The notes under the pieces were generated by a model, which saw nothing but the letters and a program-made list of their open reading frames with translations, was not told where the DNA came from and did no database searches. Positions 43,424 to 52,071 of a stretch of DNA of 64,000 nucleotides are shown piece by piece (position 1 is the stretch's first letter; the number at the start of each line of letters is the position of its first letter). Source of the DNA: Candidatus Kuenenia stuttgartensis (GTDB taxonomy: Bacteria > Planctomycetota > Planctomycetia > Gemmatales > Gemmataceae); the NCBI GenBank assembly GCA_945875585.1, contig CAMCLK010000017.1:1-64000 (forward strand), written 5' to 3'. Made by a program: the position numbers and the translations under genes.

Positions 43424-44938
43424 ATGCGCCAAGGGATGGTTTTGCTGGCATGGCTCGCCATGACCACATTCGCTTCCGCCCAATTTGCGGTGGAAAAATA
43501 TCTCGATGATCAGGCCTTTGTGGTGGCGCGAATTCGCCCTCAAAAGGTTGAGATGAACAAGGCAATTGCGTTCCTAACCAAAGCCAAAGTGATTCCACAG
43601 GCTGAAGGGTTTGCCATTGGGCTGATGGCTGGGACCATCAAAGCTTCCATTGACCGCAATGCTGAAGAAATTTTTATTGTCTACAGCATGAGCATGGTTT
43701 CCTCTGGCGAGTTTTTGCCAGTGGTAATCTTTCCCACCAAAGATGCCGAGCAGCAAGATAAACTGGAAGAAATGCTGAAAAAGCTTCCCATGCAGGAGGC
43801 ATTTAAGACCAAGCGCATTGAAGGCGCATTGTTGGCAGGTGCACCCGGTGCTCTGGAGAGGGCCAGCAAGATGGCTGGCAAACCCCGGGTGGATCTGAAT
43901 GCAGCCAAATTAGTGTGGGGCGATCACGCTGTTCAGGTTGCTGTTATTCCCACACCAGACCAAAAGAGGAGCCTGAAGGAACTGGTGCCGCCACTTCAGA
44001 AACCGCTAGATGGACATTCCAGTCAGGAACTGGCTTCTGGTGTGGAATGGCTGAGCATGAGCATGGACCCGTTTCCACCAAGGGTGAAATTCGTGATTCG
44101 CGCCGTCGACAGTCCTGTTGTGGACAAGTGCATGGCATTTTTGAAAGACGTGATGAAACTGGCACCATTGGCTCTGGCCGAAACCGACAAGGAAATGGCG
44201 GAGCCCGCGGGCAAACTTGCGCAAATGCTGGGTAACGGCCTTAAGAAGGAAGGCAATGATATTGTGCTGTCCTTGGATGATCCGCAGCCGATTTTGGACC
44301 TGTTTCTTGCTGGCGTTACCAAAGTACGCGGTGCCGCTCAGGGCATGCAGTCGCAGAACAACATGAAGCAGATCCTGCTGGCTTTCCACAACTTGCACAG
44401 TGCGTACGGCACCTTTCCGGCGCAGGCTATTACAGCAAAAGATGGCAAGCCACTCCTAAGCTGGCGCGTAACCATCCTCCCTTATGTGGAGCAGGAAGAG
44501 CTGTACAAAAAGTTCAAGTTGAATGAGCCATGGGATAGTGAAAACAACAAGCCATTGGTGCAATCCATGCCGAAATTGTTTTCTCCAGAAGGCGAAAAAC
44601 TGGAGCCAGGCATGACCACCTATCTCGTGCCATCTGGTAAGGACACGATGTTTCCAGCAGGCCCCAAGGGATTGGATATTTCCAAAATTTTTGATGGAAC
44701 CAGCAACACCATGGCGTTGATTCAGGTTCCAGCCAACCGCGCGGTTATTTGGACCAAACCCGACGATTGGGAAGCCGATCCCAAGGTGTCGTTCGAGGCG
44801 TTGATGAAGGGATTTGACAAAAAAATGGTGATTGGCTTTGCGGACGGTCATATTCAAACCATTAAGCTGCCTGTGAAAGAAGCGACTTTGCGTGGCCTTA
44901 TCACGCCTAATGGTGAGGAAGTTATCAAGCTCGATTGA
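43424..44938 (+). CDS. Exported DUF1559 protein without a pilin leader
   Basis: A 504-residue product with a standard signal peptide (MRQGMVLLAWLAMTTFASAQ), followed by about 290 residues of unknown alpha/beta domain (FAVEKYLDDQAFVVARIRP) and then a DUF1559 domain from about residue 305: MQSQNNMKQILLAFHNLHSAYGTFPA, LLSWRVTILPYVEQEELYKKF, KIFDGTSNTMALIQVP and the end motif FADGHIQTIKLP. The N-terminal FTLIELL helix of pilin-like DUF1559 proteins is absent, so this domain is used here in a soluble secreted protein. GGAG lies 8 bases before ATG 43424. Last gene of the sigma-factor operon. Confidence 0.92.
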   Translation: MRQGMVLLAWLAMTTFASAQFAVEKYLDDQAFVVARIRPQKVEMNKAIAFLTKAKVIPQAEGFAIGLMAGTIKASIDRNAEEIFIVYSMSMVSSGEFLPVVIFPTKDAEQQDKLEEMLKKLPMQEAFKTKRIEGALLAGAPGALERASKMAGKPRVDLNAAKLVWGDHAVQVAVIPTPDQKRSLKELVPPLQKPLDGHSSQELASGVEWLSMSMDPFPPRVKFVIRAVDSPVVDKCMAFLKDVMKLAPLALAETDKEMAEPAGKLAQMLGNGLKKEGNDIVLSLDDPQPILDLFLAGVTKVRGAAQGMQSQNNMKQILLAFHNLHSAYGTFPAQAITAKDGKPLLSWRVTILPYVEQEELYKKFKLNEPWDSENNKPLVQSMPKLFSPEGEKLEPGMTTYLVPSGKDTMFPAGPKGLDISKIFDGTSNTMALIQVPANRAVIWTKPDDWEADPKVSFEALMKGFDKKMVIGFADGHIQTIKLPVKEATLRGLITPNGEEVIKLD

Positions 44939-44966
44939 CCTATTTGTGTGATTTGGTTGAACAAGC

Positions 44967-44998
44967 AAAGCCGCGGGCCGCAAGGTCTGCGGCTTTTG
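44967..44998. terminator. Hairpin between operons
   Basis: AAAGCCGC (44967-44974) pairs with GCGGCTTT (44989-44996) around a 14-base loop, followed by TTGTC. It lies between the end of the sigma-factor operon (44938, plus) and the end of the pilin cluster (45025, minus), and probably serves both. Confidence 0.65.
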
Positions 44999-45024
44999 TC
45001 ATGGCATCGATTGGAATCGCATGT

Positions 45025-45456
45025 CTATTTTTTCAACGTGTTGGCTATGCGCTCCACTGGACTTGCCGCGACCCATGCGCCACCTTGGCGTTTGGCCACA
45101 ACCGAAAAGCGTCGTGTGCTGCGGTTGGGAATTTCTCCAGCAGTGGCTTCGGCCATGAACTGCATTTGCCCGGCAGCAAGAGCCTTCCAAGTGACCAAGC
45201 CATTGGCTCCGGGCAGCAAGTCAGTCGGTAAGGTGGCTTGACCTTCCATCGCGGCTTCAGCACATTCACGCATCCCTTTTTCCAAGGCACCACGCGCAAG
45301 CCATTCAGCCTGCAAATGGGAAATACGCTTGCGGTATGCCGCCCTGCTTTGAACCACTTCATTGCCAATAAGTGCCGTGACGGCAGCCAAAAACGCGATA
45401 ATGGCCAGCAGCCATACCGAGGCAATGCCATGGCGCGTAGGAACACAGGGTCTCAT
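45025..45456 (-). CDS. GspK-like minor pseudopilin (short)
   Basis: A 143-residue protein that starts MRPCVPTRHGIASVWLLAIIAFLAAV: a prepilin-type leader with Gly10 before the hydrophobic helix, but with Trp instead of Glu at +5. Loss of that Glu is characteristic of GspK, the tip pseudopilin. The length is far below normal GspK (about 300), so the globular part is reduced. Its start overlaps the preceding pilin's stop by 4 bases (ATGA). Last gene of the cluster. Confidence 0.75.
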   Translation of the reverse strand: MRPCVPTRHGIASVWLLAIIAFLAAVTALIGNEVVQSRAAYRKRISHLQAEWLARGALEKGMRECAEAAMEGQATLPTDLLPGANGLVTWKALAAGQMQFMAEATAGEIPNRSTRRFSVVAKRQGGAWVAASPVERIANTLKK

Positions 45457-45944
45457 GGCTGGCTCCTTGCTGGGAGATCGAGGCCCAAGACTGCTACCGA
45501 GTCACTCCGTTGGTTTACATTTTCACGTAATGTGTCGTCGACAACCAAAGCGACAGTGGCGCCTCGCCGTTCAAACCGGGCCTTTGAACCATCGCTAGGA
45601 AGCGCATATCGTTCATTACGGGGACCCGGTCCATTGGTTGCGCGTTCGATCCGCCCTGAAACAACGGTGTAAACGGTAACAGAAGAACCGATTTTCAGAA
45701 TCAAACATGCTGGGCCAGAGCGGTGGGTTTCGTGCTGTTCCAGAATTCCCGTGGCGGCATGAACGTCGTCGCGCCACTGGTCGATCAAGCGCGACATCGC
45801 AACATGCGCCGCCATTGAGCGCGCAGTCATACGTTCCAAACGCATCAGTCCGGCAACCAGAGCAATGCCCAACGACAACAGAATTGTCAATATGGCCATG
45901 ACAACCATTGTTTCGATCAGGGTAAACCCGTGTCGTTTTTTCAT
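45453..45944 (-). CDS. Type II secretion pseudopilin (GspJ/I-like)
   Basis: A 163-residue pilin-like protein. The leader MKKRHG precedes FTLIETMVVMAILTILLSLG, with Glu at +5, so processing by prepilin peptidase and helical polymerisation are expected. The globular region (ILKIGSSVTVYTVVSGRIERATNG) is beta-rich as in GspJ. It overlaps both neighbours by 4 bases. Which minor pseudopilin it is cannot be settled from sequence inspection. Confidence 0.85.
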   Translation of the reverse strand: MKKRHGFTLIETMVVMAILTILLSLGIALVAGLMRLERMTARSMAAHVAMSRLIDQWRDDVHAATGILEQHETHRSGPACLILKIGSSVTVYTVVSGRIERATNGPGPRNERYALPSDGSKARFERRGATVALVVDDTLRENVNQRSDSVAVLGLDLPARSQP

Positions 45945-46354
45945 GGTTTGGCCTCCGCGGGTTCGGCCACCAGAGTAGCGAGAGTAAGGTTGTGGGGAGT
46001 TGCTGAGTTGGCGGTGCGCATTTCAATCGATGCGATGACTCGCTTCAGTGCGAATGCACCCGGTTCTGTAATGACCTGTACTTGAAGCTTTGAACCCGGA
46101 ATCTGGTTAAGAAGCGGGCTGGGAAGGGTGCGGGATTCAGCCCAAGTCTTGTCGAGCTTGGCATAAGCTGTGATACGCGCTTCTTCCATCAGATTGGCCA
46201 AACCTTCTAGTGCCGCCAGACGCAGTGTCACGTCGCGGCTTTCCCGTACAGACCATGCGGCCAGCGAGCCAATCATGCCCAGCATGGCGGTGACCACACC
46301 CAGCACCATGAGGCATTCAACCAGAGAAAAGCCGGGTCTCGATGTTCGCTTCAT
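45941..46354 (-). CDS. Pseudopilin (GspI/H-like)
   Basis: ATG 46354 gives 137 residues starting MKRTSRPGFSLVECLMVLGVVTAMLG, a clear prepilin leader with Gly8 and Glu at +5. The remainder (RLAALEGLANLMEEARITAY) is typical of minor pseudopilins GspH/I. It overlaps the GspF-like gene and the next pilin gene by 4 bases each (46351-46354, 45941-45944). No separate major pilin (GspG) is in this cluster. Confidence 0.85.
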   Translation of the reverse strand: MKRTSRPGFSLVECLMVLGVVTAMLGMIGSLAAWSVRESRDVTLRLAALEGLANLMEEARITAYAKLDKTWAESRTLPSPLLNQIPGSKLQVQVITEPGAFALKRVIASIEMRTANSATPHNLTLATLVAEPAEAKP

Positions 46355-47568
46355 GGGGTTATCCAACTGATCAGTTCAATAAGAGGTGTGAAAATGGCCA
46401 GCACTGTTGTTGCCACAACGAGGCCAACCACCACGGTCCCCAACGTGGTGGCAAGAATGGTTCGGAGTTCAAGCCGCCTCAAGGCAATCGCTTGCAGGCT
46501 TTGACCCAGTTCGACAAGCGCATGTCCAAAACGGCCGCTGGCGGGTGTTGTCGCCAGCCATGCGGCTTCGGATTGTCGTACCAAGCCCGATTGATAAAGA
46601 GCCTTTGAGGCATCCATGCCATAATCCAAAAATCGAGCCAATCGCTTGAGCCTACGGGTGCCGGTGCCATCGGCCGCCTTGGCTGTTAGTAGCCATGCGA
46701 TCGCTTTGTCGAGTGGCATGGCCCTGTTAACCAGATGGCCCAGTGCCGACAAAATCAAGCCACGGCCATGCGTGCCAAAAATCCCTTTCAGGCCGGGCAA
46801 CCACCAACGCAATGGAGACTCGTAGTAGGCTGCCATTAAAATGGCTCCCGTAACAAGCAATATGGGCAGGATTCCAGCCAATACGGAATTGGCCCATGCG
46901 AGCACCCATTGTGTGAGAGCCGGTAGCGGCAGATTGAATTCCAAAAAGATGCGCGCGATTTTTGGTGCTACAAAAACAGACCACAATAGGGTGATAACCA
47001 CAACAAGAATCAGAACCAAAAGAGGGTAGAACAGGCCCGGCACCAAGGTCATCAGCCGGGGTACCAGATCCAAATCTTCCCGTTCATTCAAATCGGAACG
47101 ATCGGGAGATGCCTGCCCGACACGGATATCGAATAGATCATCGCGGCAAAGCAATCCTGGCAGAGCCAAAGCTTCTTCGCCTTGGCCTGCCAGATAAAGG
47201 TCTGCTGCCCGCTTGCGCAATGCCAAATATCCGTAACGCATGTCCCAAATGGGGCGAAAAAAAGGAAACGGCACCACCCATTGGATGGCGCGTTCGCACC
47301 ACGACCATACAGTTTTGGCAGGTATTTCGGGCGCGAGCACGCGGTCGATTGGCAGACCGCTGGCCAGTGCCAATCTTAGGGCGGAACCAAGTTCGCGTTG
47401 GCGCAACAAGCGCAGGTGATCCCACAGGAAGAAACACCAACTGTAGTAAACACCCACTAGAAGCAGTCCAAACACTGGGTTGATAAACACCATCGCTAGT
47501 GCCAACGGAATCGCGAGCATGAATCCAGCGCAAAAGTACGTGACAAAGCTGGGTAATAGGCCTTTCAT
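46351..47568 (-). CDS. Second GspF-like inner-membrane assembly protein
   Basis: ATG 47568, overlapping the preceding gspF stop by 4 bases, gives 405 residues. Two N-terminal spans (LLPSFVTYFCAGFMLAIPLALAMVFI, FGLLLVGVYYSWCFFLWDHL) lead into a T2SSF-type region and two more spans before the C-terminus (LLVLILVVVITLLWSVFV, LGTVVVGLVVATTVLAIFTPL). The helical repeat pattern RLALASGLPIDRVLA ... LGHLVNRAMPLDKAIAWLL is that of GspF/PilC. This is divergent from the first copy, so the complex may be a heteromer. Confidence 0.85.
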   Translation of the reverse strand: MKGLLPSFVTYFCAGFMLAIPLALAMVFINPVFGLLLVGVYYSWCFFLWDHLRLLRQRELGSALRLALASGLPIDRVLAPEIPAKTVWSWCERAIQWVVPFPFFRPIWDMRYGYLALRKRAADLYLAGQGEEALALPGLLCRDDLFDIRVGQASPDRSDLNEREDLDLVPRLMTLVPGLFYPLLVLILVVVITLLWSVFVAPKIARIFLEFNLPLPALTQWVLAWANSVLAGILPILLVTGAILMAAYYESPLRWWLPGLKGIFGTHGRGLILSALGHLVNRAMPLDKAIAWLLTAKAADGTGTRRLKRLARFLDYGMDASKALYQSGLVRQSEAAWLATTPASGRFGHALVELGQSLQAIALRRLELRTILATTLGTVVVGLVVATTVLAIFTPLIELISWITP

Positions 47569-48605
47569 GATGAAAGCCCATTCAGTAGTTGGAACATGGG
47601 CATGAACAGCGATAACAGAAACAAACCAATGAATCCCGCGCCAATGAACACCAGAAGCACAGAAGGCAATACGGCGTGAAGCCAACGGGCGCGCCACTCG
47701 GCCTGACGCTGGGCTGTTTCCCGTAGCAATTCTAGTTGAGGGGCCAGCTTGCCCTGACTGGCACCCACCCCTGCAATCCATGCCGCCCATGGGGTGCCTA
47801 GATGGTGTTCCAAAAGCGATGGTTCCAGCGGCTTGCCGGCCTCAATGTCTGCTGCTGCGGCGTTCGCGGCATCGGTTAGCAGCGGGTCTGGGGACGCGCT
47901 TCCTGAGAGTCGAAGTGCCTCGTGCAGAGGAACCTCCGCGATAATCAGTAATCCCAAAAGGTCGTAAAAGAGAGACATATGGATCTGGCGTTGCATGTTT
48001 CCCCAAATTGGAATGGCACCCGTGAAACGCCACCAGATCTTGCGGCCAGCGGGAAAACAGAGCAGAACCCAGCGAAGTAGCAATAGTGTGCCCACCAGCG
48101 ATGCGGGTACCACAAGGTAAACCATGACCGCATATTCATTGATGGCAAACAACGCCTGGGTGATCCATGGCAATCTCATGCCAAAGTCGGCAAATATCGA
48201 AATGAATCGTGGAATCACGAATGTGCCCAAGAATGCAAAAATGCACAAGCCGAAGGCGAGCACCAACCCGGGGTAAAATAGCGCGTCTAATATGAGGCCC
48301 GATAACCGCAATCTTAAACGGGAATGCTCACCAAGCCGGGTAAGGCTTTCGGCGAGCTTGCCGCTGATCACGCCAGAGCGCACCAACGCAGCCACATGGG
48401 GCGGGGCACCTTTCAGCGCCAATGTCATGGCTTCATCGATTGGTCGCCCCGCGGCCAGTTGGCGTGATAATTCCCGGCAGGCACGGCCAACGGCATCGCC
48501 ACCTAATTCTGTGGAGAGTGCGGCTAAACCGCGGTCGAGCGGCAAGCCGGCGCGGGAGAGCGCGGCCAGCTCATCACTGAGAGCTGCTAACGTTTCGGCG
48601 TTCAT
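47565..48605 (-). CDS. gspF: GspF/PilC-type inner-membrane platform protein
   Basis: A 346-residue protein with the T2SSF layout: helical cytoplasmic domain (LSDELAALSRAGLPLDRGLAAL, LVRSGVISGKLAESLTRLG), first span (FYPGLVLAFGLCIFAFLGTFVI), second (MVYLVVPASLVGTLLLLRWVLL), repeated domain (SLFYDLLGLLIIAEVPLHEALRL) and last span (LHAVLPSVLLVFIGAGFIGLFLLS). It anchors pseudopilus assembly. It lies 32 bases after gspE and overlaps the second gspF by 4 bases. Confidence 0.94.
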   Translation of the reverse strand: MNAETLAALSDELAALSRAGLPLDRGLAALSTELGGDAVGRACRELSRQLAAGRPIDEAMTLALKGAPPHVAALVRSGVISGKLAESLTRLGEHSRLRLRLSGLILDALFYPGLVLAFGLCIFAFLGTFVIPRFISIFADFGMRLPWITQALFAINEYAVMVYLVVPASLVGTLLLLRWVLLCFPAGRKIWWRFTGAIPIWGNMQRQIHMSLFYDLLGLLIIAEVPLHEALRLSGSASPDPLLTDAANAAAADIEAGKPLEPSLLEHHLGTPWAAWIAGVGASQGKLAPQLELLRETAQRQAEWRARWLHAVLPSVLLVFIGAGFIGLFLLSLFMPMFQLLNGLSS

Positions 48606-48637
48606 GCGTGCATACCTTGAGATTTGACTCAGTCAGC

Positions 48638-49762
48638 TTATTTCCCGGGACTAGCCATGTCACGTACTGCTTCCATTTTTACTGCTATTTCCGCACCCAG
48701 TGCGCGCACCACCTCTTCTAATGTTGTTTTTCCGGTGGTTACCGCCAGTCGCGCCGCCTCGGCTAAGGAAACTAGACCATCGGCCATGGCGGCGTCTTCC
48801 AACGCATCGGTATCGGCGCGTGCCAGCATGGCTTGCCGAAATCGCTTGCCTGGGATCAAAAGTTCCGCCAGCGGAAAACGACCGTACTGTTCATTGGCCT
48901 GAATCGTGCGCCTAACCAAACGCTGATGCAATACTGCCCGCAGGGAACCTGTCAGCAAATACGGCTCCAGCCCCATGTCGAGCAATCGCGACGCCGCACC
49001 GCTGGCTGACGATGCATGGATGGTGGCAATCACCATGTGGCCGGTAAGGCCGGCGCGCAAAGCTGATTCGGCCGTTTCACGATCGCGTATTTCGCCAATC
49101 ATGATCACGTCGGGATCCTGCCTGAGCAGACTCCGCAAACCACAGGCGAAATCGAAACCGGCAGCCGGGCGAATACTCGATTGTGTGATCCCTGCGATTT
49201 CCCGTTCCACCGGGTCTTCCAGCGTGCATACCTGCCTGCCTGCTGCCGCCAGCCGTTGCAGGCAGGTGTAAATGGTGGTGGTCTTGCCGCTGCCGGAAGG
49301 TCCGGTCACCAGCAGCATGCCATCGCGCAGATCGAGCGCCTGCATCAGCCCGCCAACGATGCCGCTATCAAAACCAAGGTTGGCCAGATCGTCCAGACGT
49401 TCGGACTGGAAAAAGCGAAAAACAACTTTTTCACCATAAACGACGGGGAATGTGCTGATGCGGCCTTCGCCGATCGTGTCGTGAAAGCCACCTTCCTGCG
49501 GAATATCGAGCCGGTAGGTGAGCAAACCAGCAAGGATTTTGCACCGGGCAGCGAGGTTAGGGGCTAGGGCCAATGGCAACTCGGCAAGCTGTTCGAGGAC
49601 GCCGTCGACCCTTAGGCGAGCCAGTACGCAGGTTTTCCCCGGTTCCAGATGCAGGTCGCTGGCACGGCGGCGCCTTGCCTCGGCAATAAGCGCGTCCACA
49701 AGGGCGGGAACACCATCAGGCCCGCACGATGCCAGTTTGGGAAAAGAATCAGATATGCCCAT
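48638..49762 (-). CDS. gspE: Short GspE/PilB-type assembly ATPase
   Basis: A 374-residue hexameric secretion ATPase, short for GspE (about 500-560). The N-terminal T2SSE_N domain is missing; it starts near the second domain (LVDALIAEARRRRASDLHLEPG). Walker A GPSGSGKT is at 154-161, the Asp box LEDPVE at 181-186, Walker B DVIMIGEIRD at 218-227, and the His box TGHMVIATIH at 240-249. The four-cysteine zinc element usual between RLVRR (281-285) and YGR (293-295) is deleted. In these respects it looks like PilT, but its operon is a pilus-assembly one. Confidence 0.94.
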   Translation of the reverse strand: MGISDSFPKLASCGPDGVPALVDALIAEARRRRASDLHLEPGKTCVLARLRVDGVLEQLAELPLALAPNLAARCKILAGLLTYRLDIPQEGGFHDTIGEGRISTFPVVYGEKVVFRFFQSERLDDLANLGFDSGIVGGLMQALDLRDGMLLVTGPSGSGKTTTIYTCLQRLAAAGRQVCTLEDPVEREIAGITQSSIRPAAGFDFACGLRSLLRQDPDVIMIGEIRDRETAESALRAGLTGHMVIATIHASSASGAASRLLDMGLEPYLLTGSLRAVLHQRLVRRTIQANEQYGRFPLAELLIPGKRFRQAMLARADTDALEDAAMADGLVSLAEAARLAVTTGKTTLEEVVRALGAEIAVKMEAVRDMASPGK

Positions 49763-49937
49763 GACTATTAGAATATGCGCTTTCGTTACTTCGGGCAGGA
49801 TTCTGGGAGCGGAATCTTTGCGAAGGAGTGGTTTTGGGATGCTTTGTCCGATGTTTTGAGGGTGGGGCTAGCCTCGGCGCTCAGGATCGAGACAATAGGG
49901 TCGAAGTACCCACCCCGCCATTGTGGATTCAACCACC

Positions 49938-51167
49938 ATGAACATGACCTTGTTGATTGCTGCCCTTGGCACCTTTGTGCCTGCTCAGGAATGGAGCCAG
50001 TACCGTGGCTCAGAAGGCCGGGGCGATGCCACGGCATCGACTCTGGTTACTTCGTGGAGCAAAGACTCCAACGTGGTGTGGCACCTGCCTGTTCCCGGAA
50101 AGGCATGGTCTTCGCCCATTGTTCATCAAGGGCATGCGTGGCTGACCAACGCCACTGCCGATGGGAAGAAGCTGAGTTTGGTGAAGGTGGACCTGAAGAC
50201 CGGAAAAATTGCTGGCGATTTTCTGCTGCGTGAAGTAGCTGAACCGCAATTCTGTATTCCCTACAACAGCTACGCTTCATGCACCCCTACCGCCCGCGAC
50301 GGTAAGATCTTCGTTCATTTTGGCTCGGCCCTGACCGCGTGCGTTGATGCCGATTCCGGCAAGGTGATCTGGCAACGCACCGATCTGCCGTGCAACCATC
50401 ACCGGGGCCCTGGTTCATCGCCCCTGCTGTGGAATGACCGGTTGTTTCTGATTTACGACGGGTTTGATGTTCAGTACGTTGCGGCACTCGACATTGCCAC
50501 TGGCAAAACGGCTTGGAAGGCCGACCGTGGTATCGATTACGGCACCGATAATGGGGATATGAAAAAGGCGTATGCTACCCCTGCTTTGCTGGAAGTGGAC
50601 GGTAAGCCCCAGCTCGTTTGCCCATCGGCAGGTTCAACCATTTCCTACGATCCCGCCTCGGGCAAGGAAATCTGGCGTGTCAAGCACGGCGGTATGAACG
50701 CGTCTTCAATTCCGCAGTCTTCCGGTGGATTGGTTTATCTGGCCTCAGGTGATGGCGGTTGGAGTTTGGGCGCGGTGCGCCTTGGCCGCACCGGTAAACT
50801 CGATGACAGCGCTGTGGCTTGGAAGACTGCGCGTGGCGCCACTCAGTACAATTCAATCATTACCAAGGCAGACCTGTTGTTCACTGCCAGTGAGAAAGGT
50901 TTTGCCTCGTGTTTGGAGGCCGCCACCGGTGTGACCGTTTGGCAGGAACGCTTGGGAAACAAGTTCCATGCCTCGCCCATTCTGGCAAAATCCGGCATCT
51001 ACCTTTTCGATGATCAGGGTAAAGGCTATGTTCTGGCTGCCGAGCGCAAATATCAAGTCATTGGCGGCGGCCAGTTGCCTGATGGCTGCATGGCATCGCC
51101 TGCTGTGGCTGGCAATCTGCTGCTGGTACGGACGCGGACAGGCCTGTATGCCTTGGGCCAAAAATAG
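49938..51167 (+). CDS. Exported PQQ-like beta-propeller protein
   Basis: From ATG 49938 (after GTG 49923, less likely) the product is 409 residues with a signal peptide MNMTLLIAALGTFVPAQ. The first strand block EWSQYRGSEGRGDA and repeated blades (LSLVKVDLKTGKIAG, TACVDADSGKVIWQRT, YVAALDIATGKTAWKAD, STISYDPASGKEIWRVK) show the propeller. The His-rich CNHHRG may bind something. It is divergent from gspE. The gene at 51191 follows after 23 bases. Confidence 0.92.
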   Translation: MNMTLLIAALGTFVPAQEWSQYRGSEGRGDATASTLVTSWSKDSNVVWHLPVPGKAWSSPIVHQGHAWLTNATADGKKLSLVKVDLKTGKIAGDFLLREVAEPQFCIPYNSYASCTPTARDGKIFVHFGSALTACVDADSGKVIWQRTDLPCNHHRGPGSSPLLWNDRLFLIYDGFDVQYVAALDIATGKTAWKADRGIDYGTDNGDMKKAYATPALLEVDGKPQLVCPSAGSTISYDPASGKEIWRVKHGGMNASSIPQSSGGLVYLASGDGGWSLGAVRLGRTGKLDDSAVAWKTARGATQYNSIITKADLLFTASEKGFASCLEAATGVTVWQERLGNKFHASPILAKSGIYLFDDQGKGYVLAAERKYQVIGGGQLPDGCMASPAVAGNLLLVRTRTGLYALGQK

Positions 51168-51190
51168 TTGAAACGGAAGGATTTGTCAGC

Positions 51191-52009
51191 ATGGACGCAA
51201 CCGAATCGAGAGTTCCGCGCGCTTGGCTTGAAGCTGGTATTGAAGCGGGCAAGATGGCGGGTGCTGTGCTGATGCGCTGGCGATCCCGTTTCTCCATCCG
51301 CGAGAAAGGCCCCAACGATCTGGTCACAGATGCCGATCTGGAGTCGCAGCGTACCATTGTTGAGTTTCTGTCGTCACGATTTCCCGGGCATGCCTTCATG
51401 GGTGAAGAAGGGGGACCAGAGGAGAAAGATCCAGGCGCCGCGGCGCCGCCTACATGGATTATTGATCCGGTTGACGGAACCAGCAATTACGCCCACGATT
51501 TTCCGTTTTACTGCGTGAGCATCGGCTTGCAGGTGGCCGGTGAGTTGGTGGTTGGAGTTATTTACGATCCGGTACGCGATGAATTGTTCAGTGCCGCTTC
51601 CGGTCAGGGAGCGTTTCTCAATGGCAGGCGCATTCGCGTGACACCCACCGACAGGCTTGATCGTGCCATGGTGACCACCGGTTTCCCTTACGACTGCAAG
51701 GGCCGCGACTTTCTTTTCGAGTGGTGGAAACATTTTTCAATTGCAGCGCGTGCCTTGCGGCGCACAGGGTCCACGGCATTGCATCTGGCCTATGTGGCCT
51801 GTGGCCGTGCCGATGTCTTTTACGCGTTCGACAGCCATGCTTGGGATGTGGCGGCGGGCACGGTGATCGTGCGCGAGGCCGGTGGTTCCATCAATAACAT
51901 TCTTGAAAGCCGTGGCCGGTACAACCACTTTCAACCCGATGCCGTCGCCAGCAATGCGGCATTGCATCCGGGCTTGGTTGAGCTCTTTCAGCGTGGTCCG
52001 GGGCGGTGA
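51191..52009 (+). CDS. Inositol-monophosphatase-family phosphatase
   Basis: A 272-residue Mg-dependent phosphatase. Metal-binding motifs are present: GEEGG with Glu72/Glu73, IDPVDGTSNY with Asp92 and Asp95, and WDVAAG near 219, with GSTALHLAYVACGRAD before it. Substrates may be inositol phosphate, histidinol phosphate or 3'-phosphoadenosine phosphate. AAGGAT lies 8 bases before the ATG. It is co-oriented with the propeller gene upstream. Confidence 0.94.
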   Translation: MDATESRVPRAWLEAGIEAGKMAGAVLMRWRSRFSIREKGPNDLVTDADLESQRTIVEFLSSRFPGHAFMGEEGGPEEKDPGAAAPPTWIIDPVDGTSNYAHDFPFYCVSIGLQVAGELVVGVIYDPVRDELFSAASGQGAFLNGRRIRVTPTDRLDRAMVTTGFPYDCKGRDFLFEWWKHFSIAARALRRTGSTALHLAYVACGRADVFYAFDSHAWDVAAGTVIVREAGGSINNILESRGRYNHFQPDAVASNAALHPGLVELFQRGPGR

Positions 52010-52039
52010 TGCCGCCCATGGTTGTGGTCTATCAATGAG

Positions 52040-52057
52040 CTTGGTTTGGGCACCAAG
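52040..52057. terminator. Weak hairpin between convergent genes
   Basis: CTTGGT (52040-52045) can pair with ACCAAG (52052-52057) around TTGGGC, then GTTTTC follows. It lies between the phosphatase gene (plus) and the TolC-like gene (minus). The stem is short, so this is a tentative call. Confidence 0.3.
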
Positions 52058-52071
52058 GTTTTCAATTCGAA

